Source: Burkholderiaceae bacterium
GTDB taxonomy: Bacteria > Pseudomonadota > Gammaproteobacteria > Burkholderiales > Burkholderiaceae
Assembly (NCBI GenBank): GCA_947450605.1
Contig: CANFWB010000003.1
Coordinates: 1-64,000 of the forward strand
DNA length: 64,000 nucleotides
Reading direction: 5' to 3'
Both the position numbers and the translations under genes were made by a program. Shown here piece after piece: positions 37,830 to 47,007 of the stretch (positions are counted from its first letter, which is position 1; the number at the start of each line of letters is the position of its first letter). A model generated the notes under the pieces. It ran no database searches, was not told the origin of the DNA, and was given only the letters and a program-made list of their open reading frames with translations.

Positions 37830-38552
37830 ATGAATATTGTTATCCCAATGGCAGGCTTGGGATCTAGATTTTCCGATGCCGGTTATGAGTTGCCCAAACC
37901 ATTTATTGACGTTAATGGTAAGCCCATGATTTCAAGGGTGATGGATAACTTGAGCCACCCCAATGTCAATTTCATTCTTCTGGCAAATGCTCAGCATCTC
38001 GCGAGATTTCCCGGGGTAGTGGAGGAGATTTCTCGCTCCTATCCCGTCACTTTTATTCCCGTTTCGAAAACAACCGAGGGGACGGCCTGTACCGTTTTAT
38101 ACGCTAGGAAGGCTCTTGATTTGGATCAGCCCGTGATAGTCGCCAATTCAGACCAAATTGTTGATATTGACTTTAGTGACTTCATTGGGGATGCAGAGGC
38201 AAGGAATTTGGATGGCTCCATCATGACTTTTATTGATGGGGAGCGTAATCCAAAATGGTCTTTTGCAGAACTGAATGCTGAAAAATTGGTTGTGCGTGTA
38301 CGTGAAAAAGAACCTATTTCTCAGTTTGCCACTGTGGGTATTTACCACTTCAAGAGGGCTGATTGCCTACTGGATTCAATTATCCAAATGATCATTGAAA
38401 ATGACAGGACAAATAATGAGTTTTATATTTGTCCTGTGTATAACTATTTAATTGGTGATGGATTGAAGGTGGGGATTTTCAATATTGAGCATAATCAGAT
38501 GCATGGAATTGGAACGCCTGCCGATTTGAACGCCTATCTAGTCAACGTTTAA
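37830..38552 (+). CDS. Sugar-phosphate nucleotidyltransferase
   Basis: 240 residues with an intact nucleotide loop MAGLGSRFSDAGYELPKPF (7-25), GKPMISRVMDNL, TTEGTACTVLYARKAL and VIVANSDQIVDID. About the length of single-domain cytidylyl/uridylyl transferases. Clearly a paralogue of the gene at 36772-37506 (same order of motifs, shared late YKK/KRAD and ICPVYN/ISPVFN segments). Last gene of the coupled run starting at fcl. Substrate unknown. Confidence 0.8.
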   Translation: MNIVIPMAGLGSRFSDAGYELPKPFIDVNGKPMISRVMDNLSHPNVNFILLANAQHLARFPGVVEEISRSYPVTFIPVSKTTEGTACTVLYARKALDLDQPVIVANSDQIVDIDFSDFIGDAEARNLDGSIMTFIDGERNPKWSFAELNAEKLVVRVREKEPISQFATVGIYHFKRADCLLDSIIQMIIENDRTNNEFYICPVYNYLIGDGLKVGIFNIEHNQMHGIGTPADLNAYLVNV

Positions 38553-38606
38553 TTTTAGAGTTTCTCTTATGTATTGCAGATCTACACGCTTTGATCAAAA
38601 TGACTA

Positions 38607-40559
38607 ATGACTAGTCAAACATCCCATCTGAAATATCGCCCTGATATCGATGGGTTAAGAGCTATCGCTGTTTTATCGGTTGTCTGTTTTCATGCGTTCC
38701 CGAACCTCTTGCCTGGAGGGTTTATAGGCGTAGATATTTTCTTTGTGATATCAGGCTACCTAATCACATCCATCTTATTCAATGATCTTGAGGATAAAAG
38801 TTTTAGTTTTAGAGCTTTTTACAGTCGTCGCATTCGGAGGATATTTCCGGCCTTACTGCTGGTTTTGATGGCAACATTTGGGCTCGGGTGGGTTCTTTTG
38901 CCCGTTGGAGAGTTTGCGCAATTGGGTAAACATATTCTGGGTGGCTCAAGCTTTCTTTCCAATATATTCACTTGGAAAGAAAGTGGATATTTTGATCGGT
39001 TAGCTGATACCAAGCCGTTGCTCCATTTATGGAGTCTGGGGATCGAGGAGCAGTTCTACATTGTTTGGCCAATTTTTTTACTGGCTGCATATAAATTAAG
39101 AGTGCATTTTCGGCGATTGATTATTTGCTTATTGGTAGCATCTTTTTTTTACAGTCTGTTACTTGTAAACGGCGATTCTATTGCCGCATTCTTTTCGCCA
39201 TTAAGTCGTATGTGGGAATTGCTGATTGGATCTAGCATTGCCTACCTCTATATATATAGACAGAAATTTGTTGCTCATTTGCAGGGTCGTTATAGCAATG
39301 TTCTTGGACTCCTTGGGTTTGCTTTGGTAGGTGCTGGGTTGGTATCTCTGTCATCCCAAAGCCTCTTTCCTGGTGCTTGGGCGCTATTGCCAACATTAGG
39401 GGCGGCATTGATCATTTTGGTCGGACCACGCTCTTGGTTCAATCATCGAGTTTTAGCTTTACCCTTGTTTGTTTGGTTTGGATTAATCAGTTATCCACTG
39501 TATCTCTGGCATTGGCCTGTACTGACATTTTTCCGGATAACTACCCTGGAGGAAATAAGTCCGTTCACTTATCTTTTTTTGATTGCGATCTCTATATTTC
39601 TGGCTTATTGCACCTATCATTTTATAGAAAAGCCTCTTCGCAATAAAATGGCAACTATTTATTCAGTTCCCGTTTTAACTGCGGGTGTATTGCTGATGGG
39701 CTTTTTAGGATTTAACACTTATCAACGCGAGGGTTTGCCATCGCGCAAGATTGCAGTGGAGTCACCAAATGCCTCGTTGAGCAGTGCATTTGGAAAGTCT
39801 GGTTGTTTTAACGTGCTTGACTCTAATGGGCAGGTTGTATGCGAGGATGCCGTACGCACAACCCCCTTTGCGACAAGGAAAATCCCCATAGTTTTTTTAT
39901 GGGGGGATTCGCATGCGGGTCATTTAAATGCCGGATTACTATTGCAGGCAAGCAAGCTTGGCTTTAGTTTGTATGATGACTCAATGCCAGCGTGTCCGCC
40001 CATTCTTGATTTTGCACCAAGAGGCGATAAATCAGGGGCCTTGGATGAAAATCAAAAGTGTATTAGTCATAACTTAAATGCAGTTAATGCCATCAAAGAA
40101 ATTCGACCAAAGGTAGTTGTGTTGGCGGCAAATTGGATGCAATACGACGGCGTTAATCAATTTAATGTGTTGCCGATAGACAAACTTCTAGACACAATTT
40201 CTTTGATACGAAGTCTTGGGGTTGAAACTATTGAAGTTCTAGGTAATATGCCCGTCTTCTATGTTGATCAAGCTAAGTTGGCAGCTAAGCTCTATAAGCC
40301 GGGACATGAAAATAGATCTTATAAGCGTTTCGACTATAGATCTCTCGATGCCGATCAGAAAATGTCCGATTTAATTAAGGCGATGAGCATCAAATTTATT
40401 TCCCCCATTGAGCTGCTATGCAATGATCAAGGTTGTTTAATGTCAACCTCAAACAGTCTCCTCATCCCGATGGCTTTTGATACTAGCCACTTTAGCAAAG
40501 AGGGCTCTCAATTCTTCATACAAATGTTAGTTGATCAACATCTAATCGACCTTAAGTAA
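38607..40559 (+). CDS. OafA/YrhL-type membrane acyltransferase with SGNH domain
   Basis: 650 residues, same architecture as the protein at 28411-30387 and nearly identical in key blocks: KYRPDIDGLRAIAVLSVVCFHAF, GVDIFFVISGYLI, RRIRRIFPALLL, LWSLGIEEQFYIVWP and ISYPLYLWHWPVLTFF. The C-terminal SGNH domain starts near VFLWGDSHAGHLNAGLL and has a late DTSHFSKEGS. Likely attaches acetyl or another acyl group to the polysaccharide in the periplasm. It converges with the O-antigen ligase gene, 14 bases apart. Confidence 0.92.
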   Translation: MTSQTSHLKYRPDIDGLRAIAVLSVVCFHAFPNLLPGGFIGVDIFFVISGYLITSILFNDLEDKSFSFRAFYSRRIRRIFPALLLVLMATFGLGWVLLPVGEFAQLGKHILGGSSFLSNIFTWKESGYFDRLADTKPLLHLWSLGIEEQFYIVWPIFLLAAYKLRVHFRRLIICLLVASFFYSLLLVNGDSIAAFFSPLSRMWELLIGSSIAYLYIYRQKFVAHLQGRYSNVLGLLGFALVGAGLVSLSSQSLFPGAWALLPTLGAALIILVGPRSWFNHRVLALPLFVWFGLISYPLYLWHWPVLTFFRITTLEEISPFTYLFLIAISIFLAYCTYHFIEKPLRNKMATIYSVPVLTAGVLLMGFLGFNTYQREGLPSRKIAVESPNASLSSAFGKSGCFNVLDSNGQVVCEDAVRTTPFATRKIPIVFLWGDSHAGHLNAGLLLQASKLGFSLYDDSMPACPPILDFAPRGDKSGALDENQKCISHNLNAVNAIKEIRPKVVVLAANWMQYDGVNQFNVLPIDKLLDTISLIRSLGVETIEVLGNMPVFYVDQAKLAAKLYKPGHENRSYKRFDYRSLDADQKMSDLIKAMSIKFISPIELLCNDQGCLMSTSNSLLIPMAFDTSHFSKEGSQFFIQMLVDQHLIDLK

Positions 40560-40573
40560 TTCAGACCTAGGGC

Positions 40574-41962
40574 TTATTTGCTACCAAGGCAGCAGTGTTT
40601 AACTGGATGTCGGAGAGTGAGACCACAGAAAAATGCCGTCATAAAAAATAACATTTCAATAAAGTGACTTACCGCAACCTCAGTGGTGAGGTAGGCAAAA
40701 CTCATTATTGGAATGGTCCAGCTCGCATAGGAATACCAAAGCCCATCTTGGTAAAGCGCTCTATACCAAGATGCCCAAAGAGGGATTAAAACTAGCAATA
40801 AGCCGGGGATACCAAGCCCTAAGGCAAAGTCGAGCCAACCACTGTGGGTAGCGCCACGAAACTTTTCAGAAGCTACTTTATAGTCCGGCCACTTAGCGCT
40901 GGCTAGCGCACCAAATGAATGATTTAGCAATCCATAGCCTAAAGGGTTCTCGGCCAAGAGGCGCGAGCCTGCCACAAACCAGGCCGATCGCTCGTAGGTG
41001 CTGATGTCGACAACTTTTCCCAGCCCGTTGTGCGGGTATGCACCTGAATTTTTCCAGCGGTTTTGATGGTCAATATCTATCCCAATCTTTGCATCAGCAA
41101 TCATTGAGAGCCACTGGGGGTTATGCTCAAGATGTTTTGAAATTCCTAGGTAGGAGGTGCCCCCTAATATCACTAAGATACCAATTCCAGCGAAGAAATT
41201 TCTTATTGAAGGCTTGGTTTTTAAAAGAAGATTCCATAAAAAAACAATCAAGACGATTGCAAATATAGCGATTCCATTTTTCGTATTGGAAAAATAGGAG
41301 CTAAATATGCTCAATAATATTCCGATGGTGGCAGGCGCTATCCATACTTTTCTTTCCTGAGTATTCAGCGCCCGAAGGATCAAAATAAAGCAGAGGGGAA
41401 GTAGCAGTACATTAGCAATGACAAATGGTTGTTTCGCTTTATAAAAGGAGTACAAAAGACCCATATGAATTGGGTTTAGGGTTTGATAGACCTCGTAAAA
41501 ATAGCGTCCAGCGCTTATGAGGCTGAGACCGGATAATCCCGTAAACAAAATGATTAACGGCCACCCCCCGTGCCCTAAGCAGGTTTTAGCGCTAGCACCA
41601 GCAATTCTTTTTGAATACTCCAAACCAAGAGCCAATCCTAGGGGCGCTATCAAGAGCGTCCTTAGCCAAATACTGCTGACTTCGGATAACTGAAGCGAGT
41701 ATTGGGTCGAAAAAAAAGCCAAATGAATTAATATCCACGCATAAATGCTCAGAAATACCCAAATTGGCCACGCAGCATATTTAAAGAGCGCATGTGATTC
41801 GCGGCTAAGGTAGACTAGACTAACTAAAAACCCAACACCCATCAATAGATATCTGAGGGCAATCGTTTCTGGTATAGGCCAAATAGCCAGAAGCCCGGCA
41901 GAACAGGCTGAGATCGGGAAAGAAATGTTTTTCCGGGTAAATTGGCAGAGTTTTTGAATCAT
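40574..41962 (-). CDS. O-antigen ligase family protein
   Basis: 462 residues with about ten to twelve membrane helices. The large periplasmic loop (about 285-385) holds ERSAWFVAGSRLLAENPLGYG and ends in ATHSGWLDFALGLGIPGLLL, the His-x-Gly motif of WaaL/Wzy-fold ligases. It probably transfers finished O-polysaccharide from undecaprenyl-PP to lipid A-core. The only leftward gene in the locus, divergent from wzz. Confidence 0.85.
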   Translation of the reverse strand: MIQKLCQFTRKNISFPISACSAGLLAIWPIPETIALRYLLMGVGFLVSLVYLSRESHALFKYAAWPIWVFLSIYAWILIHLAFFSTQYSLQLSEVSSIWLRTLLIAPLGLALGLEYSKRIAGASAKTCLGHGGWPLIILFTGLSGLSLISAGRYFYEVYQTLNPIHMGLLYSFYKAKQPFVIANVLLLPLCFILILRALNTQERKVWIAPATIGILLSIFSSYFSNTKNGIAIFAIVLIVFLWNLLLKTKPSIRNFFAGIGILVILGGTSYLGISKHLEHNPQWLSMIADAKIGIDIDHQNRWKNSGAYPHNGLGKVVDISTYERSAWFVAGSRLLAENPLGYGLLNHSFGALASAKWPDYKVASEKFRGATHSGWLDFALGLGIPGLLLVLIPLWASWYRALYQDGLWYSYASWTIPIMSFAYLTTEVAVSHFIEMLFFMTAFFCGLTLRHPVKHCCLGSK

Positions 41963-42133
41963 CGGTAAAGTATAGTTTTAATTCCCAACTTTAGGAGAGC
42001 TTGCTTAATCCTACCTCTGAGTGTTGTGAATGTGCAGCCAATCAACTCAAAATTGCATAATTATAAATTTAATAATGAGATAATCGGAATCTGTTAGCGT
42101 AAGCTTATTACATTTTATTGGAAAGCATTTCTA

Positions 42134-43420
42134 ATGACGTCGCTAGAACATTCCGTGCAATCCCATCCTTCTCGTGATGAGTCTGGCGGCAATAATGATG
42201 GGGCCGAAATCTCTCTCTTGGATATTGTCCGGTTTGGGATTGATTCCTGGAAGAAGCTTGCAGCCGCTGCATTGATTGGGGCTACTCTTGGAGTTGGGTG
42301 TTGGTTTTTCTTAGGGCAATACTCTGCTGAATACACTTTGCTTAATAATTCCAACACCAACACCAACACCAACACCAACACCAACACCAACACCAACACC
42401 AACACCAACACCAACACCAACACCAACACCAACACCAACACCTATGGGCTCGATTTGGTATCTTGGAAGATCATTCAAAAGAGCCTGCCTAATCTGGCGG
42501 CCCAAGTGGTGGAGGGGGGTACGGCTCCTGACGGTCAGGTGGGTCTATATCAGGCAATGGCTAACGACCAGTGGTGGCAAAAAAATGTCGTGCCTAGTTA
42601 TGCCTTATCGAAGGCTGATACCAAAGACTTGGCTGGTGTGAGTAAAGAGTTTGATGGAGCCAGCACCACAATCTTGAGCTTGACCCTCAGCGCTGGAGGC
42701 CCCAGCAACGAAAAGGCCTCAGAATCGGTCAAGGCGGCCGCTAAATTTTTACGTACTGGTGGAGCCTATTTGCAACTGCGAAACATGCTCAATGCCTATG
42801 AGGGTGATGTCATCAGTGCTGCGGCAGATATTCAGAAAAAAATTACCACGACCCAAATTGAGATGGGCTACCAACAACAGCGAGCTAAAAGCCTGGAAGA
42901 TCTCTACAAACGCTATCCTAGTAATTCAAATCAAGGGCAGCAGGTAATTGATCCTAAAGAATCCGGTGCCAAGTACCTCTCCATTACCACCCAAATCATT
43001 GCGGTGAATAATGACATCAATCAGTCCAAGGAAAATCTGCAGCGGATGCGCGATCGCTTGGCCCAGCTGGCATTAACTAAAGACTTCCTCCATGCAGCGC
43101 TTCCTTTAGCTAAAATCACTTTTGATGGCCTTGCTTTGGACGCTGAGCTACTGGCTATTGAAGCTAAGCTGCGGGCTAATTTAACTAATGATGATCCCAA
43201 ACAACAAGAGATTTTGGATCAAATTTATTCTCAACTACTCATGATTCAGTCTAGGTTCACTAAGGGTTTGGAGGCCAATACAGCGCCGACTAGTAGTGGC
43301 AAGAAGGGAATGATTAAGTTTACTGTGGGCGGTTTAGCTGGGGCGTTCTTTTTAATGCTTCTAGTGCTTCTGGGCCAGCGAGTATGGCTGAGCATTAAAA
43401 GTGACGGGATGAAGTCTTGA
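42134..43420 (+). CDS. wzz: Wzz-type polysaccharide chain-length regulator with Asn-Thr repeat
   Basis: 428 residues. Cytoplasmic N-terminus with [17 protein letters not shown], first membrane helix about 42-62, then a 30-residue (Asn-Thr)15 tract at 74-103, a long periplasmic helical domain with coiled-coil segments (about 210-330) and a second membrane helix near 397-418 ([20 protein letters not shown]). This is the Wzz/PCP topology, controlling O-antigen modal length together with Wzy. The repeat lies just outside the membrane, where ordinary Wzz proteins have a short connector. Divergent from the ligase gene. Confidence 0.88.
   Translation: MTSLEHSVQSHPSRDESGGNNDGAEISLLDIVRFGIDSWKKLAAAALIGATLGVGCWFFLGQYSAEYTLLNNSNTNTNTNTNTNTNTNTNTNTNTNTNTNTNTYGLDLVSWKIIQKSLPNLAAQVVEGGTAPDGQVGLYQAMANDQWWQKNVVPSYALSKADTKDLAGVSKEFDGASTTILSLTLSAGGPSNEKASESVKAAAKFLRTGGAYLQLRNMLNAYEGDVISAAADIQKKITTTQIEMGYQQQRAKSLEDLYKRYPSNSNQGQQVIDPKESGAKYLSITTQIIAVNNDINQSKENLQRMRDRLAQLALTKDFLHAALPLAKITFDGLALDAELLAIEAKLRANLTNDDPKQQEILDQIYSQLLMIQSRFTKGLEANTAPTSSGKKGMIKFTVGGLAGAFFLMLLVLLGQRVWLSIKSDGMKS
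42353..42442 (+). repeat. Hexanucleotide microsatellite (AACACC)15 inside wzz
   Basis: Fifteen uninterrupted perfect copies of AACACC, in frame as Asn-Thr. Six-base units keep the frame when copies are gained or lost, so slippage would change the length of the periplasmic linker in steps of two residues. All third positions are identical, which points to recent expansion rather than old selection for the peptide. Confidence 0.97.
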
Positions 43421-43496
43421 GACACGCTAATAAACAGATTAATGCGCGGTATCGGGCATTAGCGGGCTTGAGTAGCAAATATAGATAGATGATTTT

Positions 43497-43658
43497 TTGA
43501 AGAATAGGCATATTGGGGATGCGCTAAAGACATCGACCAATGGTTTACGAATACTGTTACAGGAGCGCGCAGCAAGATTAGAGCTTGCTCTAGTTATGGT
43601 TGCGCTGGTCGCTTTTTTGTTTTCTCGCAGTATCTATGCCTTAGTAATTAATGGTTAA
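43497..43658 (+). pseudogene. Truncated DgkA-like (diacylglycerol kinase) gene
   Basis: 53 codons from TTG 43497. The peptide GLRILLQERAARLELALVMVALVAFLF aligns with the N-terminal part of DgkA (GLRAAWINEAAFRQEGVAVL in E. coli), keeping the Gly-Leu-Arg and the E-x-A-x-R-x-E pattern of the first helices. Helices 2 and 3 with the catalytic ExxNxxxE-type motif are absent: the frame stops at 43656-43658 where the A+T-rich island begins. Likely a gene cut by recombination. The alignment is by eye and short. Confidence 0.55.
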
Positions 43659-44601
43659 TAATGTAAAAAGAGCTGTGATATTAATATCGACTTTAGGGTT
43701 GATATATTTTACTGCCTATTCAGTTAATATCTCACAATTGAAGCCGTCATTAACGATTGAATTTTTTATTTATGCATCAATAGCGCTAATATTCCTTCTA
43801 TTTTCATACGCATTATCCTGTTTAAGATGGCTTTTATTGTTAAAGACAATAGATAAATCTCTAAAATTTTCAGATATTTTCTATATCTTCTATCTATCAA
43901 ATACTATATCAACATATATACCAGGTATGCTTTTAGGCGATTATTTTAGATATGAATTACTGAGGAAAAAAATTAGGTTAGAGGGCATCTGGAATGCGAT
44001 ATCCTATACGGTGCTAGTTGATCGCATGATTTCATTGACCTCATTAATAATTAATATATCTTTATTTTATATGATTTTTATAGAAAAAGATATATTAATA
44101 TATAATATTATATATTATATATTAATTGGAATTCTTTCAATAATTATAACTTTATATGTTATCTATATTGTTAGAATTAAAATTATTAAATTATTGTATA
44201 ATCTTGAAGGTTTTGGTGGAATAAAAATATATAATTTTCTTAGTTTTATTAACAATAATAAACTAAGAATTTTTTTCTTAATTCCATTTTCAATGTTGGT
44301 CAATTACACTGTACTTATATCTTTTTATTTTATAACTGTTGCATATGAACTAAATTTAAATTTTATCGCAAGTTCGATGTCTGTTCAACTTGCCTTTTTT
44401 GGAACCCTAATTCCTCTGTCGCCAAGCGGCCTCGGAATCTCAGAATATATTTATAGTGAAATGTATTCATTAATAACTAATAGCTTTAATAATATAATCT
44501 ATGTATATGTTGCATTTCGCCTTGTGTGCCTTATAGCCAATCTACCATCTTTTTTATATATATTTATGAATTATTTTTCAAGTAATCATCCAAAAATTTA
44601 G
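43651..44601 (+). CDS. Flippase-like integral membrane protein (LPG synthase TM domain, UPF0104)
   Basis: 316 residues, about eight membrane helices, very Ile/Phe-rich and encoded by strongly A+T-rich DNA. SYALSCLRWLLLLKTIDKSLKFSDIFYIFYLSN and FGTLIPLSPSGLGISEYIYSEMY are the two signature regions of the lysylphosphatidylglycerol synthase membrane domain/AglD-like family. Relatives in glycan loci may act in lipid-linked sugar transport; here it may assist repeat-unit export. It starts within the broken DgkA frame. Confidence 0.8.
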   Translation: MVNNVKRAVILISTLGLIYFTAYSVNISQLKPSLTIEFFIYASIALIFLLFSYALSCLRWLLLLKTIDKSLKFSDIFYIFYLSNTISTYIPGMLLGDYFRYELLRKKIRLEGIWNAISYTVLVDRMISLTSLIINISLFYMIFIEKDILIYNIIYYILIGILSIIITLYVIYIVRIKIIKLLYNLEGFGGIKIYNFLSFINNNKLRIFFLIPFSMLVNYTVLISFYFITVAYELNLNFIASSMSVQLAFFGTLIPLSPSGLGISEYIYSEMYSLITNSFNNIIYVYVAFRLVCLIANLPSFLYIFMNYFSSNHPKI

Positions 44602-44662
44602 AACTTATTAAAAAAATTACAGAAGAAAATATGTTTAATCATTATGTTTATTTTTCTATTGC

Positions 44663-45667
44663 ATGAATATTTTATTAACTGGCGGTGCTGGGTATATCGG
44701 TAGCCATGCCGCTGTAGTATTGACAGAGGCTGGTCACGAAGTGGTGCTGTTGGATAACTTTAGCAATAGTAATAAGAGTGTTCTAAAGCGCATACGTAAA
44801 ATCCTTGGCAGATCTCTGCCCTGTATTGAAGCAGATGTCCGCGATACAGATATTGTTGAGAGGGTTTTGCGCGAATACAAGATCGGGGCTGTTATTCACT
44901 TTGCAGGGTTAAAGGCAGTGGGTGAGTCTGTGGCTAACCCTATTTCGTATTACGCCAACAATGTTCAGGGGTCGATTAACCTATTTCAGGTCATGCAAAA
45001 GGTTGGAATTAAAACTTTGGTATTTAGCTCAAGTGCAACCGTTTATGGTGAACCCAAGTATTTGCCATTCGATGAAGATCATCCAAAAAATCCCATGAAT
45101 CCCTACGGGCGATCTAAGCTACAGGTTGAAGAAATACTTCGGGATTTAGCTGACTCAGACTCCGAGTGGAAAATCGCTTGCTTGAGATACTTCAACCCAG
45201 TGGGTGCTCATGAGTCAGGTCTTATTGGCGAGGACCCCAATGGCATCCCAAATAATTTGATGCCATATGTTGCGAAGGCTGCTTCTGGGGAGCTTCCCCA
45301 TTTAAATATATTTGGCGATGATTATGAAACGTGCGATGGCACAGGTGAGCGCGACTATATCCATGTAATGGATTTAGCTGAGGGGCATATGGCAGCGATA
45401 TCTTATCTAAAAAACCATGCGGGCTTTACTTGCGTTAATTTAGGCACAGGTAAACCTCTATCGGTAATGGATTTATTAAATGCTTTTGAGAAAGTAATTG
45501 GGAAAAATCTTAAAAAAGTAGTTGTTCAGCGACGCTCGGGAGACTTGCCTTGTTACTATGCCAGCGTTGAGCAGGCGAGCATCCAGCTTAATGGGAGTGC
45601 ATTTCGATCAATTGAAATCGCATGTAGAGACATTTGGAAATTTCAGAAAGCAGACAATTTCCAGTGA
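44663..45667 (+). CDS. galE: UDP-glucose 4-epimerase
   Basis: Interconverts UDP-glucose/UDP-galactose (or GlcNAc/GalNAc). 334 residues: NAD site TGGAGYIGSHAAVVL, HFAGLKAVGESVANP, catalytic Ser and Tyr-x-x-x-Lys in SSSATVYGEP and PYGRSKLQVEE, RYFNPVGAHESGLIGEDPNGIPNNLMPY, DGTGERDYIHVMDLAEGH. Its base composition is closer to the core than that of the genes on either side. Its end overlaps the flippase frame. Confidence 0.95.
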   Translation: MNILLTGGAGYIGSHAAVVLTEAGHEVVLLDNFSNSNKSVLKRIRKILGRSLPCIEADVRDTDIVERVLREYKIGAVIHFAGLKAVGESVANPISYYANNVQGSINLFQVMQKVGIKTLVFSSSATVYGEPKYLPFDEDHPKNPMNPYGRSKLQVEEILRDLADSDSEWKIACLRYFNPVGAHESGLIGEDPNGIPNNLMPYVAKAASGELPHLNIFGDDYETCDGTGERDYIHVMDLAEGHMAAISYLKNHAGFTCVNLGTGKPLSVMDLLNAFEKVIGKNLKKVVVQRRSGDLPCYYASVEQASIQLNGSAFRSIEIACRDIWKFQKADNFQ

Positions 45668-47007
45668 AAAGGGTGATATCTTTTTTTGCAATTGACAAAT
45701 CAATAGCTCTTAATCTATTTGGGCGTGGGTGGCAGTCAATTGCAGGGCTAATTACCTTATGGGCAATTGGACATTACCTAACTGTGATCGAACAGGGCTT
45801 CTATTTCACATTTTTATCGGTTTTGGGTTTGCAGGTATTTTTTGAGCTTGGGTTGGGCTATGTAATTTTGCAGTTTGCTAGTCATGAAGTTGCTCACCTG
45901 ACTTGGAATAAAGCAGGGCTGCTTGAAGGTGATTTATTGGTAAAAAATCGTCTAAGCGCATTCTTTCGCTACTCCTTAACTTGGGGTTTAGTAGTTGCTA
46001 TATTGATTCTGGCGATTATTTTTCCAGTAGGTCACTATTTTTTCAGTAAACAACCTATCACTAACAGTGGCTATATTCTATGGCAGGCACCATGGTTTTT
46101 AATTTGTCTTTTTTCATCTTTGGTAGCCTTGGTCAATATAATTTTTTGCTACCTAGAGGGGTGTGGGTTTGTTAAAGAGATTGCTGGCGTCAGAGTAATT
46201 CAAAATGTTTTAGCCAGCATAGCAATGTGGGGTTTATTGAAATTTGACGGGCACTTATATTCAGCCTCATTGATGTTGGCTGTATCTGCAGTTGTGGGAA
46301 TTTTTTATCTAATTTTTTGTAAAAAACAATTTATCTTAGATATATTTAGAACAAAAAAATTTGGGGGATTAAGGTTAGATTGTTCTAAGGAATTATGGCC
46401 GATGCAATGGAGAATTGCCCTTAGTTGGATAAGTGGCTATATAGTTTACCAATTGGCATCACCAATTGTTTTCGCATATCAAGGGCCGAAAGCAGCCGGT
46501 CAAATTGGGATGAGTATGGCAATAGGATTGGCTTTAATGTCATTCTCGATGGCCTGGATTAGTACAAAATCAAACAAATTTGGAATGTTAGTTGCCAAGA
46601 GAAATTTCAAAGAATTAAATAAGGTATTTTATATTTCAGCAAGAGCATCGTCGTCATTGGTATTTGTAATGGCATTAATGGCAAGCGGGATAAATTATTT
46701 TCTGCACATTAATGGTAGTAATTATGCAGATAGGCTTTTGGCGCCAACAGCATTTTTTGTGTTGATGTTGTCATCGGTTGCGACATTTCTGACCTATGCA
46801 TTGGCGCTATACATGCGGGCGCACAAAAAAGAGCCACTGGCATTTAATTCCCTACTTGGCGCAGTTGCATCTATTTCATTTTTGTTCATATTCGCAAAAT
46901 ACTATAGTTTAAATGCGGTAGTTTTAGGGTACTTTATTGTTTCAGTTATGATTTTGGGCTTAACTGTTAAAAAATTTATAGAGAAAAAGAAAGAGTGGCA
47001 GGAATAA
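45664..47007 (+). CDS. wzx: Wzx-type O-antigen flippase
   Basis: About 447 residues from the GTG at 45664; a TTG at 45634 inside galE would add 10 residues. Around twelve membrane helices distributed over the whole length, as in the MATE/PST-superfamily polysaccharide exporters, starting IALNLFGRGWQSIAGLITLWAIG. Sequence conservation is always low in this family, so the call rests on topology and on being the only Wzx candidate in a locus with wzy, wzz and waaL-like genes. Confidence 0.75.
   Translation: MKRVISFFAIDKSIALNLFGRGWQSIAGLITLWAIGHYLTVIEQGFYFTFLSVLGLQVFFELGLGYVILQFASHEVAHLTWNKAGLLEGDLLVKNRLSAFFRYSLTWGLVVAILILAIIFPVGHYFFSKQPITNSGYILWQAPWFLICLFSSLVALVNIIFCYLEGCGFVKEIAGVRVIQNVLASIAMWGLLKFDGHLYSASLMLAVSAVVGIFYLIFCKKQFILDIFRTKKFGGLRLDCSKELWPMQWRIALSWISGYIVYQLASPIVFAYQGPKAAGQIGMSMAIGLALMSFSMAWISTKSNKFGMLVAKRNFKELNKVFYISARASSSLVFVMALMASGINYFLHINGSNYADRLLAPTAFFVLMLSSVATFLTYALALYMRAHKKEPLAFNSLLGAVASISFLFIFAKYYSLNAVVLGYFIVSVMILGLTVKKFIEKKKEWQE

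Noticed and set aside
42353-42442. CRISPR array
   Set aside because: The units are six bases long, contiguous and without spacers; this is a coding microsatellite. No cas genes are present.
42115-42505. Leftward reading frames coding Leu-Val and Val-Gly repeats across the wzz microsatellite
   Set aside because: They are only the complement of the AACACC repeat in other frames; outside the repeat they have no protein-like features and the plus-strand Wzz frame is clearly real.
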